Positions 1-9,163 of a stretch of 64,000 nt of DNA are shown piece after piece. Origin of the DNA: an uncultured Bacilli bacterium (GTDB lineage: Bacteria; Bacillota_I; Bacilli_A; RF39; UBA660); assembly GCA_934130005.1 (NCBI GenBank), contig CAKOXD010000002.1:46111-110110 (forward strand). Reading direction: 5' to 3'. Each line of letters opens with the position of its first letter. Position 1 is the stretch's first letter. Below the pieces are notes generated by a model. That model did no database searches. It had not been told where the DNA came from and saw only the letters and a list, made by a program, of their open reading frames with translations. Position numbers and translations under genes: made by a program.

Positions 1-59
1 TATATTCTCTAGTTTTGTTTTATCTTATTTAATTTGTTTAAAAAAAAAAGAATAATTTT

Positions 60-332
60 TTATCCATAAATTCTTTTTAGATAAAAATCTTTATTCTTTG
101 TTTTTAAAACTATTATATCTTTGTCTTTCTTTATTTTGCCATATGGACTTTCTAATTCTCCAAAATTAAGCATATCTTCTTTTAGTAATTGTTCATCCAT
201 ATAAATTATATCATTTTTTTCTACTTTATAATTTATATCATAAAATTCCATATTTATTTTATATTTATTGTTATTATTATCTAAAAGATAATATATATAA
301 TCTTCTACTTTTTCTACTATTAATTTTTTCAT
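60..332 (-). CDS. Small conserved-looking hypothetical protein (90 aa)
   Basis: A short soluble protein with no membrane segment and no motif I can assign firmly. The alternating basic, hydrophobic and acidic pattern near the N-terminus (MKKLIVEKVEDYIYYLLD) loosely recalls the small beta-barrel DUF3006 proteins, but that is only an impression. It begins 9 bases after the stop of the preceding membrane-anchored gene and is the last gene of a three-gene unit headed by the LtaS-like gene, so it is probably co-transcribed with envelope functions. The ribosome site (GAGAAAG) is weak. It is real as an ORF because it is long for this position, close-packed and uses codons like its neighbours. Confidence 0.6.
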   Translation of the reverse strand: MKKLIVEKVEDYIYYLLDNNNNKYKINMEFYDINYKVEKNDIIYMDEQLLKEDMLNFGELESPYGKIKKDKDIIVLKTKNKDFYLKRIYG

Positions 333-341
333 TTTACTTTC

Positions 342-959
342 TCATTTCATACTTACAATTTCTAATTTTTCATTATTATGAACTAATATTAAGCTTGCAT
401 TTTTTTGATATCCTAAGTCTTTTTTATATATTATCTCACATTCTATATAGTATGCTTCTTCATCATTTATTTTAGAACTAGTATATGATGATTTTTTTGT
501 ATTTTTTATTTTTACTTCTTTTACTTCTGGTAGTTCTTGTTTTCTTTTTCCATAGATATTGCTTTCTACATAAGAATATATAGTATCTTTTGCTTTTTTT
601 ATAAATGTTTCTTTATAATCACTATATACAAATTCTGTTCCTCCAATATCATTTGCATTTATAGTTTGATTTAGACTTAAGAAATCTGTTAAAAACATTT
701 TACTTATTATAGTTGCATATTTTTCTTCATCTATATTTTTTTGATTTAATTCATGTTTTAATTCTTTAAATAAGCTTTTATAATATGAATTTTCATTTGT
801 TTTTAAATTATAATTATATTTTTCTATTGTATCAATATTTTCTGTATTTATTTTCTTACCTTTATTTAGACTTGATACAATATTTATTATACATAATATT
901 AAGATTACAAATACTACTAATAAAACTATAGGCCATATTTTTAATCTTCTCTTTTTCAT
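342..959 (-). CDS. Membrane-anchored hypothetical protein (205 aa)
   Basis: Residues 8-30 form one hydrophobic helix after a basic start (MKKRRLKIWP), so the rest, mostly polar and Lys/Glu-rich, is expected outside the membrane. No family is recognised. The start ATG overlaps the TGA of the LtaS-like gene by four bases (ATGA), with the ribosome site GGAG inside that gene, which indicates translational coupling. A partner or accessory role for the LtaS-like enzyme is an inference from this coupling only. Confidence 0.65.
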   Translation of the reverse strand: MKKRRLKIWPIVLLVVFVILILCIINIVSSLNKGKKINTENIDTIEKYNYNLKTNENSYYKSLFKELKHELNQKNIDEEKYATIISKMFLTDFLSLNQTINANDIGGTEFVYSDYKETFIKKAKDTIYSYVESNIYGKRKQELPEVKEVKIKNTKKSSYTSSKINDEEAYYIECEIIYKKDLGYQKNASLILVHNNEKLEIVSMK

Positions 960-3058
960 TTATTTTCTCCTATTAATTTTTCTTTTTCCTCTGTTTTTTT
1001 AATCATATCATATACTATGATATCATCTGATATTGATATTAATTTTTCTGAATATTTATTATATTTTTCTATATAATCAATACTTACTGTTTCTTCACTG
1101 TTTAAAAGTTTTCCTTCTCCTCTACTTTGACTATAGTACATTTTATCTGTAAGCCAATTACCACTTGGGAAAACTACTACATTGTCATCTATACTAAAGA
1201 TATCATTACCTAAAGCATATTTATTTTTAAATCCTAACATATTACCTATTGTTGGTTGTACATCTATCATACCCATTACTTTAGTTACTTCTGTTTTTAA
1301 TTTTTTATCTTTTGACCATATAATTAATGGTACTTTTCTATTTAATTCATAGAAGTAATAATCAACATCTGTATAACCTTCATCACCTTTTTTTAGATAT
1401 GTATCTGTTTCTGGATCATAATTATAGAAACGATTATATTCAGATTTTTTTAATTTATTATCATGGTCACCATATATTATAACCACTGTATTATCTAATA
1501 TTCCTTCTTTATCTAAATCATCAAATAATTGACCTAGTGCTTCATCAGCATAATGTACTGATTTAAAGTAACTTCCTAGTACTGTTCCTTCCATGTATGG
1601 AACAGTCACTTCTTCATATTCTTTTGTTTCTTCATTATATTTTTGATATTTATAATTTACTTCATAATCACTTACTGCATCAATATCTGTAAATGGTGTA
1701 TGATTTGTTAACATTATCATTAATCCATAAAATTTATCATTTTCTTCTTTTATTTTTTTTATTATTGGAACTGATTGCCTAAAGAATGATTTATCACTAA
1801 GTCCTAATCCTATTGTTTCATCTATATCATATGCACTTTTATAGCAATAGAATTTATCATATCCTAAACTTTTATGTGTTACTGATCTATTCCAAAATGA
1901 ACAATTATTACCATGCATACTAAATACATAATAACCTTTTTCTTTTAATAGTTTTTGTGTTGTAACATAGTCTCTATCAAAATAATTCATGAATACTGTT
2001 CCTCTAGTAGATGGAAGTAATGAAGAACTATATGTGAATTCTGTATCACTACTTGTTCCAACACTTTCTTCTGAATAGAAATTTGAGAAATATAATCCTT
2101 CTTCTGATAATCTTTTTAAATTAGGCGCTACTTCTTTTCCATTAAAACTTGTATTAAGTACAAAGTTTTGAATACTTTCTGCATGTATTACTAAAACATT
2201 TTTTCCTTCAAACATATTAGTATATTTATTAACTGTTGATTTATCTTCTTTAGTATCATAATATTCTCTAAATTCTTTAGCACTTTCATCATATCCAAAT
2301 AAAGGATTTAATTCTGCTTTTAATGTTGATGTTATATCATTTAACTGATATGTATATAATCCAAATTGCATTACTATATATTCTCTATTCCATTGTTTAC
2401 CTAAACGACTTATATCAACTGCTTTTAATGTTGATATGAATAGTCCTATAAAAATGATTCCTACAACTAAAGTATTAATTGCTCTTACTTTTCCTACTTC
2501 TATTTTAGATACTTTTTCATAGTAACCTTTCTTCTTTAAAAAGTTATGAACAAATATCATAGCTACTATTTGATATACATAGAAAAAATCTTTTATTTCC
2601 ATAATGTTTTTTACAATAGCATCACTTACTCCAACTGCTTGAGTTGATGATTTTAAAAGTGAAATTGATGCGAATGATAAATAATTTGTATAATATACTG
2701 AATTTATTACACAATCAGCAACAAAAATAATTGACCATGTAAAATAATATTTAAATTGGTGTTTTGGTTTAAATAGATATCCTACAGCACCTATTATTAA
2801 AATGACTGCTAAATCTGCTATTATAGGTTTCAAATTAAAATAATTTTTTACTGTAAAAAATCTTACTAAATATTCATTTATTAATGATGTTAATACAAAT
2901 GTCATAAATAAAATATTAGTACTCATATATCTTTTAGACCAAGTTTTAAAACTCTTAAAAAATTCTATAAAATCTTTCTTTAATGTTTTAAATCCAACAT
3001 ATTTTTTTATTTTATTTAATTTATCTTTTTTATTTTCTTTTTTTGATATTTTCTTCAA
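956..3058 (-). CDS. LtaS-like polyglycerol-phosphate (lipoteichoic acid) synthase family protein, TTG start
   Basis: Members of this alkaline-phosphatase/sulfatase superfamily family polymerise glycerol phosphate taken from phosphatidylglycerol on the outer face of the membrane. Five hydrophobic segments occupy roughly residues 45-225 and an extracellular sulfatase-fold domain follows. Metal-site motifs are visible: IHAES near residue 294, HGNN near 382 and YGDHD further on. The usual nucleophile context GKTSD reads GTSSD here (residues about 334-338), so Ser stands where the family has Thr. The start is taken as TTG at 3058 because GAGGTGATT lies six to nine bases upstream; the ATG 36 bases further upstream lacks a ribosome site and lies next to the promoter. 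The protein is 700 residues. Two coupled small genes follow. Confidence 0.88.
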   Translation of the reverse strand: MKKISKKENKKDKLNKIKKYVGFKTLKKDFIEFFKSFKTWSKRYMSTNILFMTFVLTSLINEYLVRFFTVKNYFNLKPIIADLAVILIIGAVGYLFKPKHQFKYYFTWSIIFVADCVINSVYYTNYLSFASISLLKSSTQAVGVSDAIVKNIMEIKDFFYVYQIVAMIFVHNFLKKKGYYEKVSKIEVGKVRAINTLVVGIIFIGLFISTLKAVDISRLGKQWNREYIVMQFGLYTYQLNDITSTLKAELNPLFGYDESAKEFREYYDTKEDKSTVNKYTNMFEGKNVLVIHAESIQNFVLNTSFNGKEVAPNLKRLSEEGLYFSNFYSEESVGTSSDTEFTYSSSLLPSTRGTVFMNYFDRDYVTTQKLLKEKGYYVFSMHGNNCSFWNRSVTHKSLGYDKFYCYKSAYDIDETIGLGLSDKSFFRQSVPIIKKIKEENDKFYGLMIMLTNHTPFTDIDAVSDYEVNYKYQKYNEETKEYEEVTVPYMEGTVLGSYFKSVHYADEALGQLFDDLDKEGILDNTVVIIYGDHDNKLKKSEYNRFYNYDPETDTYLKKGDEGYTDVDYYFYELNRKVPLIIWSKDKKLKTEVTKVMGMIDVQPTIGNMLGFKNKYALGNDIFSIDDNVVVFPSGNWLTDKMYYSQSRGEGKLLNSEETVSIDYIEKYNKYSEKLISISDDIIVYDMIKKTEEKEKLIGENK

Positions 3059-3084
3059 AATAATCACCTCATTGACATGAAATA

Positions 3085-3113
3085 AGTATAGCACGTTTAT
3101 ATATTTTTTTCAA
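3085..3113 (-). promoter_or_regulatory. Sigma-A-type promoter of the LtaS-like operon
   Basis: On the minus strand TTGAAA (3113-3108) and TATACT (3090-3085) are separated by 17 bases, with TGC directly before the -10 (extended -10). Transcription would begin about 25 bases before the TTG start. Confidence 0.7.
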
Positions 3114-3123
3114 ATTGTTTAAT

Positions 3124-4410
3124 CTAGTTTTTCATTGCATTAAACATTTTTTTAAATAAATTTTTTGATGAATAATTTAAAATACCTACTTTATATATTT
3201 TCATTCCATATTTAATTATTAATACATTTGTTATTACCATAATTATAATAGATATTATAACATCTATTATACCTATTTGATTTAAAGCTAAAAGTGATGG
3301 TGATAGTATTGCTGATATAAATGGTATATATGATAATATTTTTATAAATATTGATCCTTTAAACATTCCAGCTACCATTGATAAGTAATATCCAATTAAT
3401 GATATTATTATAATAGGTGATTGAAGTTGACCAAAGTCTTCAGAATTTGTTGTCATAGATGCTAATATCGCAGCTACTATAGAATATCCTAAAAATGTAA
3501 GTAACATAAGTATTAGTGTTAATGGAATTATATATATTAAATTATTCATAAATTCTGTTTTTGATATACTATTTATTATTTCAAATACTTGATTTTCTAT
3601 ATTTGAAGATTTTACATTTATTCCATTTCTTATTAAAAGTGCGATTAATCCATATATAAATAATAATATTCCTTGCATTATTACAAATATATTTCCTGAT
3701 AATATTTTTGACATAAAATGTGTTTTTGGTGATACATTTGATATTATTATTTCCATTCCTCTTGTTTGTTTTTCATCATTTATAGATGCCCCTACTGTTT
3801 GAATTAAAAATACTGTTAACATAAAAAATGGTAGTATTATAATTGGAAATATTTTTGACGTAATCATTTCCATATTTTCATCTACAGATTTTTTATTTTT
3901 ATCTAAATATTCTCTTTTTATATTTACTTCTTTATAAATGTTATTTAATAAATTAATATTTATATCTGAGTTATTTATTGCAAGATTTATTTTAGCATTA
4001 TTTATTGCATTTACTATTACTTGATAATTTACTATATCTATATATCCTTTTGATATTATATTAACATTTATTAGATTTTCTTTATCTTCATTTACAACTA
4101 TTATTATTTCATCCTTTTTTATTTTTTCTTTATTTTCATTATTTAATTTTTCTATATCAAATGTATCATTATCTGTTATTTCATTGCTTTTTAGATTTTT
4201 TTCTATTAAATCGTAAGTATAATTTGTATTATCTACAATATATATTTTTTGTTTTTCTTCGTATTTTCCCCCAAATAATTTAATTATTGAGTCTATATTA
4301 AAAACACCTATTATTAATATAAGCAAAAGAATATTTACTATTAAAAACCATTTACTTTTTAATTTATCTTTTAAACTATTTTTGGTTAAAAATATTAGTT
4401 TATTTTTCAT
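3124..4410 (-). CDS. ABC-2 type transporter permease (NatB/YhaP-like)
   Basis: A 428-residue membrane protein with one N-terminal helix (about residues 21-45), a long extracytoplasmic region (about 50-190) and five or six helices in the C-terminal half. This is the layout of COG1668 NatB-type permeases. The ATG overlaps the end of the ATPase gene by 11 bases, so the two form one exporter. The substrate is unknown; relatives export sodium, peptides or toxic compounds. It is the last gene of this two-gene operon. Confidence 0.85.
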   Translation of the reverse strand: MKNKLIFLTKNSLKDKLKSKWFLIVNILLLILIIGVFNIDSIIKLFGGKYEEKQKIYIVDNTNYTYDLIEKNLKSNEITDNDTFDIEKLNNENKEKIKKDEIIIVVNEDKENLINVNIISKGYIDIVNYQVIVNAINNAKINLAINNSDININLLNNIYKEVNIKREYLDKNKKSVDENMEMITSKIFPIIILPFFMLTVFLIQTVGASINDEKQTRGMEIIISNVSPKTHFMSKILSGNIFVIMQGILLFIYGLIALLIRNGINVKSSNIENQVFEIINSISKTEFMNNLIYIIPLTLILMLLTFLGYSIVAAILASMTTNSEDFGQLQSPIIIISLIGYYLSMVAGMFKGSIFIKILSYIPFISAILSPSLLALNQIGIIDVIISIIIMVITNVLIIKYGMKIYKVGILNYSSKNLFKKMFNAMKN

Positions 4411-5299
4411 ATAGCATACCTACTTTCGATACAAATATTTCATTTAATGATGGTTCTTCTACTAAAAATTCTGTTATGTTTTCTTTTGTTTTTACATAGT
4501 TAAATACATTTTTTACTACTTCTTTATTTTCAATTTTTACTAAGTATGAATCAATATTTTTTATAACTTCTAATACACCATCTATTTTTTTTAATTCTTC
4601 TATTTCTATATCACCTTTAATTTTTATATTCTTTTTTCTATAGTTTTCTTTTATTTTTTTTAAATCTCCTTCTAATACTGTTTTTCCTTTTACCATAATT
4701 ACTAGTTTTTTACAAAATAATTCTACATGTTCCATACGATGAGATGAAAATATTATTATACTTCCCATTTTAGATAAATCTTTTATTTCCTCTTTAAAAA
4801 GTTCTATATTAAAAGGATCAAGTCCAGAAAAAGGTTCATCTAATATTAATAATTTTGGCTTATTAATAATTGCTAGAATAAATTGTATTTTTTGTTGATT
4901 TCCTTTTGATAGTTCTTTTATTTTTTTATCTTTATATTCAGAAATTTTAAATTTATCTAATAAATAGTCTAATCTTTTTAATATTTCTTCATTTTTCATG
5001 TTTTTTAAATTACCATAAAATAAAGCTTGTTCTTTTACTGTAAGTTTTAAAAGTAAACTTCTCTCTTCAGTTAAATAGCCTACATTATCAGTTACATTAT
5101 AGTCTATTTTCTTACCATCTAAAGTAATTTCTCCACTTGTTGGTTCTAAAAGATTCATTATCATTCTAAAGGTTGTTGTTTTACCAGCACCATTTACACC
5201 TAAAAGTCCAAATATTTCCCCTTCTTTTACTTCAAATGACAAATTATCTACAGCCTTAAAATTTCCATAATATTTTGTCACATTTTCTAATTTTAACAT
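4400..5299 (-). CDS. ABC transporter ATP-binding protein (YhaQ/NatA-like, COG4152)
   Basis: The nucleotide-binding domain fills residues 1-215: Walker A GVNGAGKTT near residue 35, signature LSKGNQQK, Walker B LLILDEP and switch histidine in FSSHRM. A C-terminal domain of about 80 residues follows, as is usual for the YhaQ group. AGGTGATA precedes the ATG. With the overlapping permease gene it forms a two-component exporter. The promoter immediately upstream matches the sigma-A consensus. Confidence 0.9.
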   Translation of the reverse strand: MLKLENVTKYYGNFKAVDNLSFEVKEGEIFGLLGVNGAGKTTTFRMIMNLLEPTSGEITLDGKKIDYNVTDNVGYLTEERSLLLKLTVKEQALFYGNLKNMKNEEILKRLDYLLDKFKISEYKDKKIKELSKGNQQKIQFILAIINKPKLLILDEPFSGLDPFNIELFKEEIKDLSKMGSIIIFSSHRMEHVELFCKKLVIMVKGKTVLEGDLKKIKENYRKKNIKIKGDIEIEELKKIDGVLEVIKNIDSYLVKIENKEVVKNVFNYVKTKENITEFLVEEPSLNEIFVSKVGMLYEK

Positions 5300-5327
5300 A
5301 TTATCACCTATCTTTTATATTAAATTC

Positions 5328-5356
5328 ATTATATATTAGTATTTTATTTTTTTCAA
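5328..5356 (-). promoter_or_regulatory. Sigma-A-type promoter of the ABC exporter operon
   Basis: TTGAAA (5356-5351), 17-base spacer, TATAAT (5333-5328) on the minus strand, about 29 bases before the ATPase start codon. Confidence 0.65.
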
Positions 5357-5393
5357 TAAAAAAATTGGTTTATAATTTATATACTATTCAAAT

Positions 5394-5422
5394 ATAAAAA
5401 AATTGGTTTTAAGCCAATTTTT
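5394..5422 (-). terminator. Rho-independent terminator of the Rpn-like gene
   Basis: Inverted repeat AAATTGG/CCAATTT with a seven-base loop followed by a T run on the minus strand. It overlaps the stop codon of the upstream gene. A half copy of the stem (AAAAAATTGGTTT) lies about 40 bases away. Confidence 0.6.
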
Positions 5423-6314
5423 CTATTTCTTCTTTTGATAATCCAGTTGATGATGATATTACATTTATATCTATATTTGCCTTTAATAAATTTTTAGCTA
5501 TTTCAATATTTCTTTGATTTGATCCTTGTTCTATTCCATTTTGTGTTGCTTCTTTTGTAGCTTTTTCTACTGCCTCTGTTATTTTATCTTCCATTATTGT
5601 ATTATATTCTAATTCTCTTCTACTTAAATTTGTATATATTTTTATCATTTCATCATCACCACTTAATTTATCTACATGCTCTAATAATCTATTTTTAGAT
5701 TTATTACTTGTTATTTCTTTTAATGCGATTTTAAGTTCTTTTTTTGTTTTACTTTTAAATACTTTACACCATCTTATTAACATGTTTTCTCTTTCACAGT
5801 TAGTATAACTCATTTTACTTCCTTTTTCAAGATTTAATATATCAATTCTTAATTTTTCTGTTAGTATTTCCCCTCTTTTATTTTTTAAATAGTACTCTTC
5901 TATTAAATTTTTGGTATGATTTTCATTATCTAAATTTATTTGAATTGTTTTTTTTATTTCATTATATGTTTTAAATCCTCTTTTTAATTGTGTACCATGT
6001 ATCTTTCCTATATATACTACATTTCTATCTATTATTCCTTTATTATTTGTATTATTTAATTCTATATTTATTTTTTCACCATCTAAGTTTAATAATATAT
6101 CTACTTCTTTTTTTGAGTCTATTATACTATTTCTATTTAAATTTCTTGAAGATAATTTTAAATTATTTTTGATTTTGTTATATGGAATATCTAAATAGCA
6201 TGATAGAAAATCTTCTAATATACAAATATTATTTTCATTATTAAATATTTCTGTAAACATAGGATCAAATGTTAAAGGTATTATTTCTCCTTTTTTTAAT
6301 TTTATTTTTTTCAT
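5409..6314 (-). CDS. Rpn-family recombination-promoting nuclease / PD-(D/E)XK transposase-like protein
   Basis: The N-terminal half carries a PD-(D/E)XK core of the PDDEXK_2 group: FDPMFTEIF near residue 17, then KEVDILLNL and KINIELN near residues 69-85, which supply the Asp and Glu of the active site. The usual E-x-Q is E-L-N here. The C-terminal third has the typical alternation of charged helices and a short EQGSNQRNIEIAKNLL tail found in these proteins. Such proteins are nucleases related to RpnA-E, often multicopy and mobile. No inverted repeats or target duplications are visible around it, so it appears as a solitary gene with its own terminator. Confidence 0.8.
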   Translation of the reverse strand: MKKIKLKKGEIIPLTFDPMFTEIFNNENNICILEDFLSCYLDIPYNKIKNNLKLSSRNLNRNSIIDSKKEVDILLNLDGEKINIELNNTNNKGIIDRNVVYIGKIHGTQLKRGFKTYNEIKKTIQINLDNENHTKNLIEEYYLKNKRGEILTEKLRIDILNLEKGSKMSYTNCERENMLIRWCKVFKSKTKKELKIALKEITSNKSKNRLLEHVDKLSGDDEMIKIYTNLSRRELEYNTIMEDKITEAVEKATKEATQNGIEQGSNQRNIEIAKNLLKANIDINVISSSTGLSKEEIEKLA

Positions 6315-6387
6315 TTTAAATCACCTGGGAGCATATTAACATAGAAAATTTTTTTATACAAACGAAAAAAATATTATTTTAGCATAT

Positions 6388-6416
6388 AAAAAATAACAGA
6401 AAATATCTATCTGTTA
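6388..6416 (-). terminator. Terminator of the DUF421 gene
   Basis: TAACAGA/TCTGTTA stem with a nine-base loop, then TTTTTTA on the minus strand, 22 bases after the stop codon. Confidence 0.55.
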
Positions 6417-6438
6417 CTTAAATTTCTAATTTTTATTT

Positions 6439-7068
6439 TTATATTAAATCAGATTTTTTTATTATGTAAATTTTATCTTTTTTATAAAAAGCATAAAATA
6501 TATCTTCTAAAGATAAATTTTGTTTTTCCAATAGTTTATATATCCAAAGTTTATCTTTTTTTATTTCTTTTAATACTTCAAAATCTATTACACCATCAAG
6601 TATTATAGGCATAGGATAATCTTTAGTTTTCTGAAATACTGAAAGTGTTCCACTGTTTTCAAGAATTGCATAATCTACTTCTTCTATACTTTTTATTCCT
6701 TTTTCTCTTAATTGTGATATTAAATCATCTAAACTATATCTTAGTTTTGTCATTTGTTCAAAACATACTTTTCCAGCTTTTATTATAACACTTGGTTTTC
6801 CATCTAAAAAATTTCTTATTTTATTATTTTTTATACTTATATAACTTAAGGATATTTGAATAATTACTAATTCTAATATTGGTATTATCGAAACAAATAT
6901 AGATCGTTTTGATTCTTCTATACATATAGCCGCAAGTTCAGCTACTAATATTGTTACAATTAAATCTATTATACTTAATTCTCCTACTTCTTTTTTCCCC
7001 ATTATTCTATAAGAAATCACTATTATAAAATAAAGTATAAATGTTTTTACTATAATATCTATATACAT
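6439..7068 (-). CDS. DUF421 family membrane protein (YetF/YdfS-like)
   Basis: Three N-terminal helices occupy residues 1-80 and a soluble DUF421 domain follows (GKPSVIIKAGKV, then LREKGIKSIEEVDYAILENSG with the typical SVF). Relatives sit in Bacillus forespore and vegetative membranes; their biochemical role is not settled. The ATG at 7068 is used because AGGTGATTA ends just before it; a GTG nine bases upstream lies inside that ribosome site. The gene stands alone with its own terminator and faces the divergent YrzE-like gene. Confidence 0.85.
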   Translation of the reverse strand: MYIDIIVKTFILYFIIVISYRIMGKKEVGELSIIDLIVTILVAELAAICIEESKRSIFVSIIPILELVIIQISLSYISIKNNKIRNFLDGKPSVIIKAGKVCFEQMTKLRYSLDDLISQLREKGIKSIEEVDYAILENSGTLSVFQKTKDYPMPIILDGVIDFEVLKEIKKDKLWIYKLLEKQNLSLEDIFYAFYKKDKIYIIKKSDLI

Positions 7069-7140
7069 ATTAATCACCTATTTTATTATGATTAGTTCTA
7101 TTTTTTTTATTCAAGAATATTTTTTATTAAGGGTGATTTT

Positions 7141-7515
7141 ATGAATTATATAAAAAATGTTACATTTAGTATTCTATATATAATTGGCTTTATATTATTT
7201 TTAACTTTTATTTTAACGTTATTTTCTTATTTTAATATTTTATCTTCTAAAGTTGTTTCTATATTTAAGATATTAATACCTGTTATATCTTTATTTATTG
7301 GTGGTTTCTATTTAGGAAAAAGAAGTAATAAAAAAGGATGGTTTGAAGGATTAAAACTAGGATTAATTTTCCTTATTTTATTAGTTATATTTGAATTTTT
7401 AGCACTTAATATAAATTTTGAAGTTAAAAATATTTTATATTATTTAATTATTTTAGCTTCTACTTCTTTTGGAAGTATTGTTGGTATTAATAAAAATATT
7501 GCTCAAAATAAATAA
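7141..7515 (+). CDS. TIGR04086 / YrzE-like four-helix membrane protein
   Basis: Four hydrophobic helices in 124 residues with the family's GGFYLGKRSNKKGWFEGLKLG loop between helices 2 and 3. This matches the DUF3792/TIGR04086 family, of which B. subtilis YrzE is a member. Function is unknown. GGGTGATTTT precedes the ATG. It is followed after 31 bases by the histidine phosphatase gene on the same strand. Confidence 0.8.
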   Translation: MNYIKNVTFSILYIIGFILFLTFILTLFSYFNILSSKVVSIFKILIPVISLFIGGFYLGKRSNKKGWFEGLKLGLIFLILLVIFEFLALNINFEVKNILYYLIILASTSFGSIVGINKNIAQNK

Positions 7516-7546
7516 TTGTGTTATAATCATTTGACCAGGTGATTAT

Positions 7547-8044
7547 ATGACAAAATTTATTCTTGTTAGGCATGCTAGTCCTAACTATTTAAAAATTTTA
7601 AATATGGATTTTAATAAATATTATGCGACTGCATTTGCACCTTTAAGTAAAAAAGGAATAGATGATGCTTTAGTACTTCGTGATGACAAAATCTTTGAAA
7701 ATAGTGATATTATTATAACTTCTCCTTTTACTAGAGCTTTAAATACTGCTTCTATAATTAATAAAAATAATTTAGATTTAATTATTGAACCTGGTTTACA
7801 TGAATGGATGCCTGATATAATGGGTCAATATTTTGATAATAACTATAATAATATAGGACCTTTTGAATCTATTTATAGTATTAGAAAAAGAAGTTTAAAG
7901 GTATTAAAAAAATATTTAAATTATAATAAAGTTATTGTCGTTACTCATAAAGTTGTTATATTTTCTCTTACAAATATGGATACTAAAATGAGTGGTTTCC
8001 ATGAAATACAAATTGATAAAAATAAAATTAAAGTAAAAAGATAA
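7547..8044 (+). CDS. Histidine phosphatase superfamily protein (phosphoglycerate mutase-like)
   Basis: The catalytic RHG motif appears as LVRHAS at residues 6-11. The second Arg is in TSPFTRAL, the acidic residue in LHEWMPD, and the second His in VVTHKVV near residue 131. The third motif residue is Ala instead of Gly, a known variation. At 165 residues it is a minimal phosphatase of broad or unknown substrate. AGGTGATT precedes the ATG. It ends against the convergent acyltransferase gene with no gap, and both use one palindromic terminator. Confidence 0.82.
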   Translation: MTKFILVRHASPNYLKILNMDFNKYYATAFAPLSKKGIDDALVLRDDKIFENSDIIITSPFTRALNTASIINKNNLDLIIEPGLHEWMPDIMGQYFDNNYNNIGPFESIYSIRKRSLKVLKKYLNYNKVIVVTHKVVIFSLTNMDTKMSGFHEIQIDKNKIKVKR

Positions 8045-8062
8045 TCAATTGATTATCTTTTT
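8035..8062. terminator. Bidirectional terminator between phosphatase and acyltransferase genes
   Basis: A perfect 28-base palindrome centred at 8048/8049 (core GATAATCAATTGATTATC) flanked by A and T runs. It contains both stop codons. Confidence 0.7.
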
Positions 8063-9073
8063 TGCTGTTTTAAATATTAAATATTTTATATAAGCTAATA
8101 AGTAAGATAGAATAAATATAGTTAATATAATAGGTACCATATATTTAAGATATTGTTCTGGTGTTGTTAAATATAAATTTAAATTTTTATAAATAATTAA
8201 ATCTATAATATAAGAAAATAAATATATATCTAATGATAATTTAGAAATGTTTGTTATTATTTTTAATGTTATTTTATTTTTTATATTTACTTTATACAAC
8301 AATAAGAAGAAGATAGTTGATATAACAATTGTTTGTAAACTATTATAACCTCCTAAGAAATCTGTACTAAATTTATTATTGTAATTATAAATATAAGATA
8401 ATACCGTTTCAATAAGCAGTATTAATATAAATATAATTATTCCTTTCTTTTTATTTATTTCTATTTTATATTCATTTATGTATGCTCCTATAAAATAATA
8501 TATAAATGGATAAATTTTACTCCACCAATCTGGTATTATTTCTAATTTTACTCCATCTATATTTATATAATTAATAATTGGATATATAGAACACATACTT
8601 ATTAAGGACAATATTAATATTTGTTTTTTTCTTTTTGTATTTAATGAGTCATATAAAATATTTAAAAATGGTATAAGTAAAAATAATCCAATATACATTT
8701 CTACATACCATGCATATCCACATGCAGAAAAATCAAATATACTTATAATCATTCTTAGTATTCTTATATTTTCGGATAAATATATCTTTCTAAATAATAT
8801 ACATATAATTGATATAAAAATATAACTTGTTAATATACTTAAAATTCTTTTGTAATATTTTTTATTTAATTTGTCTTTTCTTTTTAAGTATCCTGTTAAT
8901 AACATAAATAGAGGTACACCAATATAGAACATCCATCTAAAAAATATGGATATAAACATTTCTATTCCTTTTATATTTGTTTCATAAAAGCCATTATTTA
9001 AAAAGAAATGAACTGATGGTACAAATAATATTGCAAAAAATCTTATTAAATCTAATCCACTTAATCTTTTCAT
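8045..9073 (-). CDS. Acyltransferase 3 family membrane protein
   Basis: Ten or so hydrophobic helices over 342 residues and the family start MKRLSGLDLIRFFAILFVPSVH, in which the conserved Arg and the catalytic-type His (residue 22) are present. Acyltransferase-3 proteins move acetyl or other acyl groups across the membrane onto peptidoglycan, teichoic acid or exopolysaccharide. The divergent neighbour is an SGNH hydrolase, the fold used by the extracellular partner in OatA-type systems, so the pair may O-acetylate or deacetylate an envelope polymer together. That link is an inference from adjacency. Confidence 0.85.
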   Translation of the reverse strand: MKRLSGLDLIRFFAILFVPSVHFFLNNGFYETNIKGIEMFISIFFRWMFYIGVPLFMLLTGYLKRKDKLNKKYYKRILSILTSYIFISIICILFRKIYLSENIRILRMIISIFDFSACGYAWYVEMYIGLFLLIPFLNILYDSLNTKRKKQILILSLISMCSIYPIINYINIDGVKLEIIPDWWSKIYPFIYYFIGAYINEYKIEINKKKGIIIFILILLIETVLSYIYNYNNKFSTDFLGGYNSLQTIVISTIFFLLLYKVNIKNKITLKIITNISKLSLDIYLFSYIIDLIIYKNLNLYLTTPEQYLKYMVPIILTIFILSYLLAYIKYLIFKTAKKIIN

Positions 9074-9163
9074 AAATTCACCACTTATATTTTATCATAT
9101 TTTTACCTTTTTGTTATATATTTTAATTTATGTGTTATAATAATTAATTAATGAGGTGATACT

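Noticed and set aside
5409..6314. Rpn-like gene as an insertion sequence
   Set aside because: No terminal inverted repeats or target duplications can be seen on either side.
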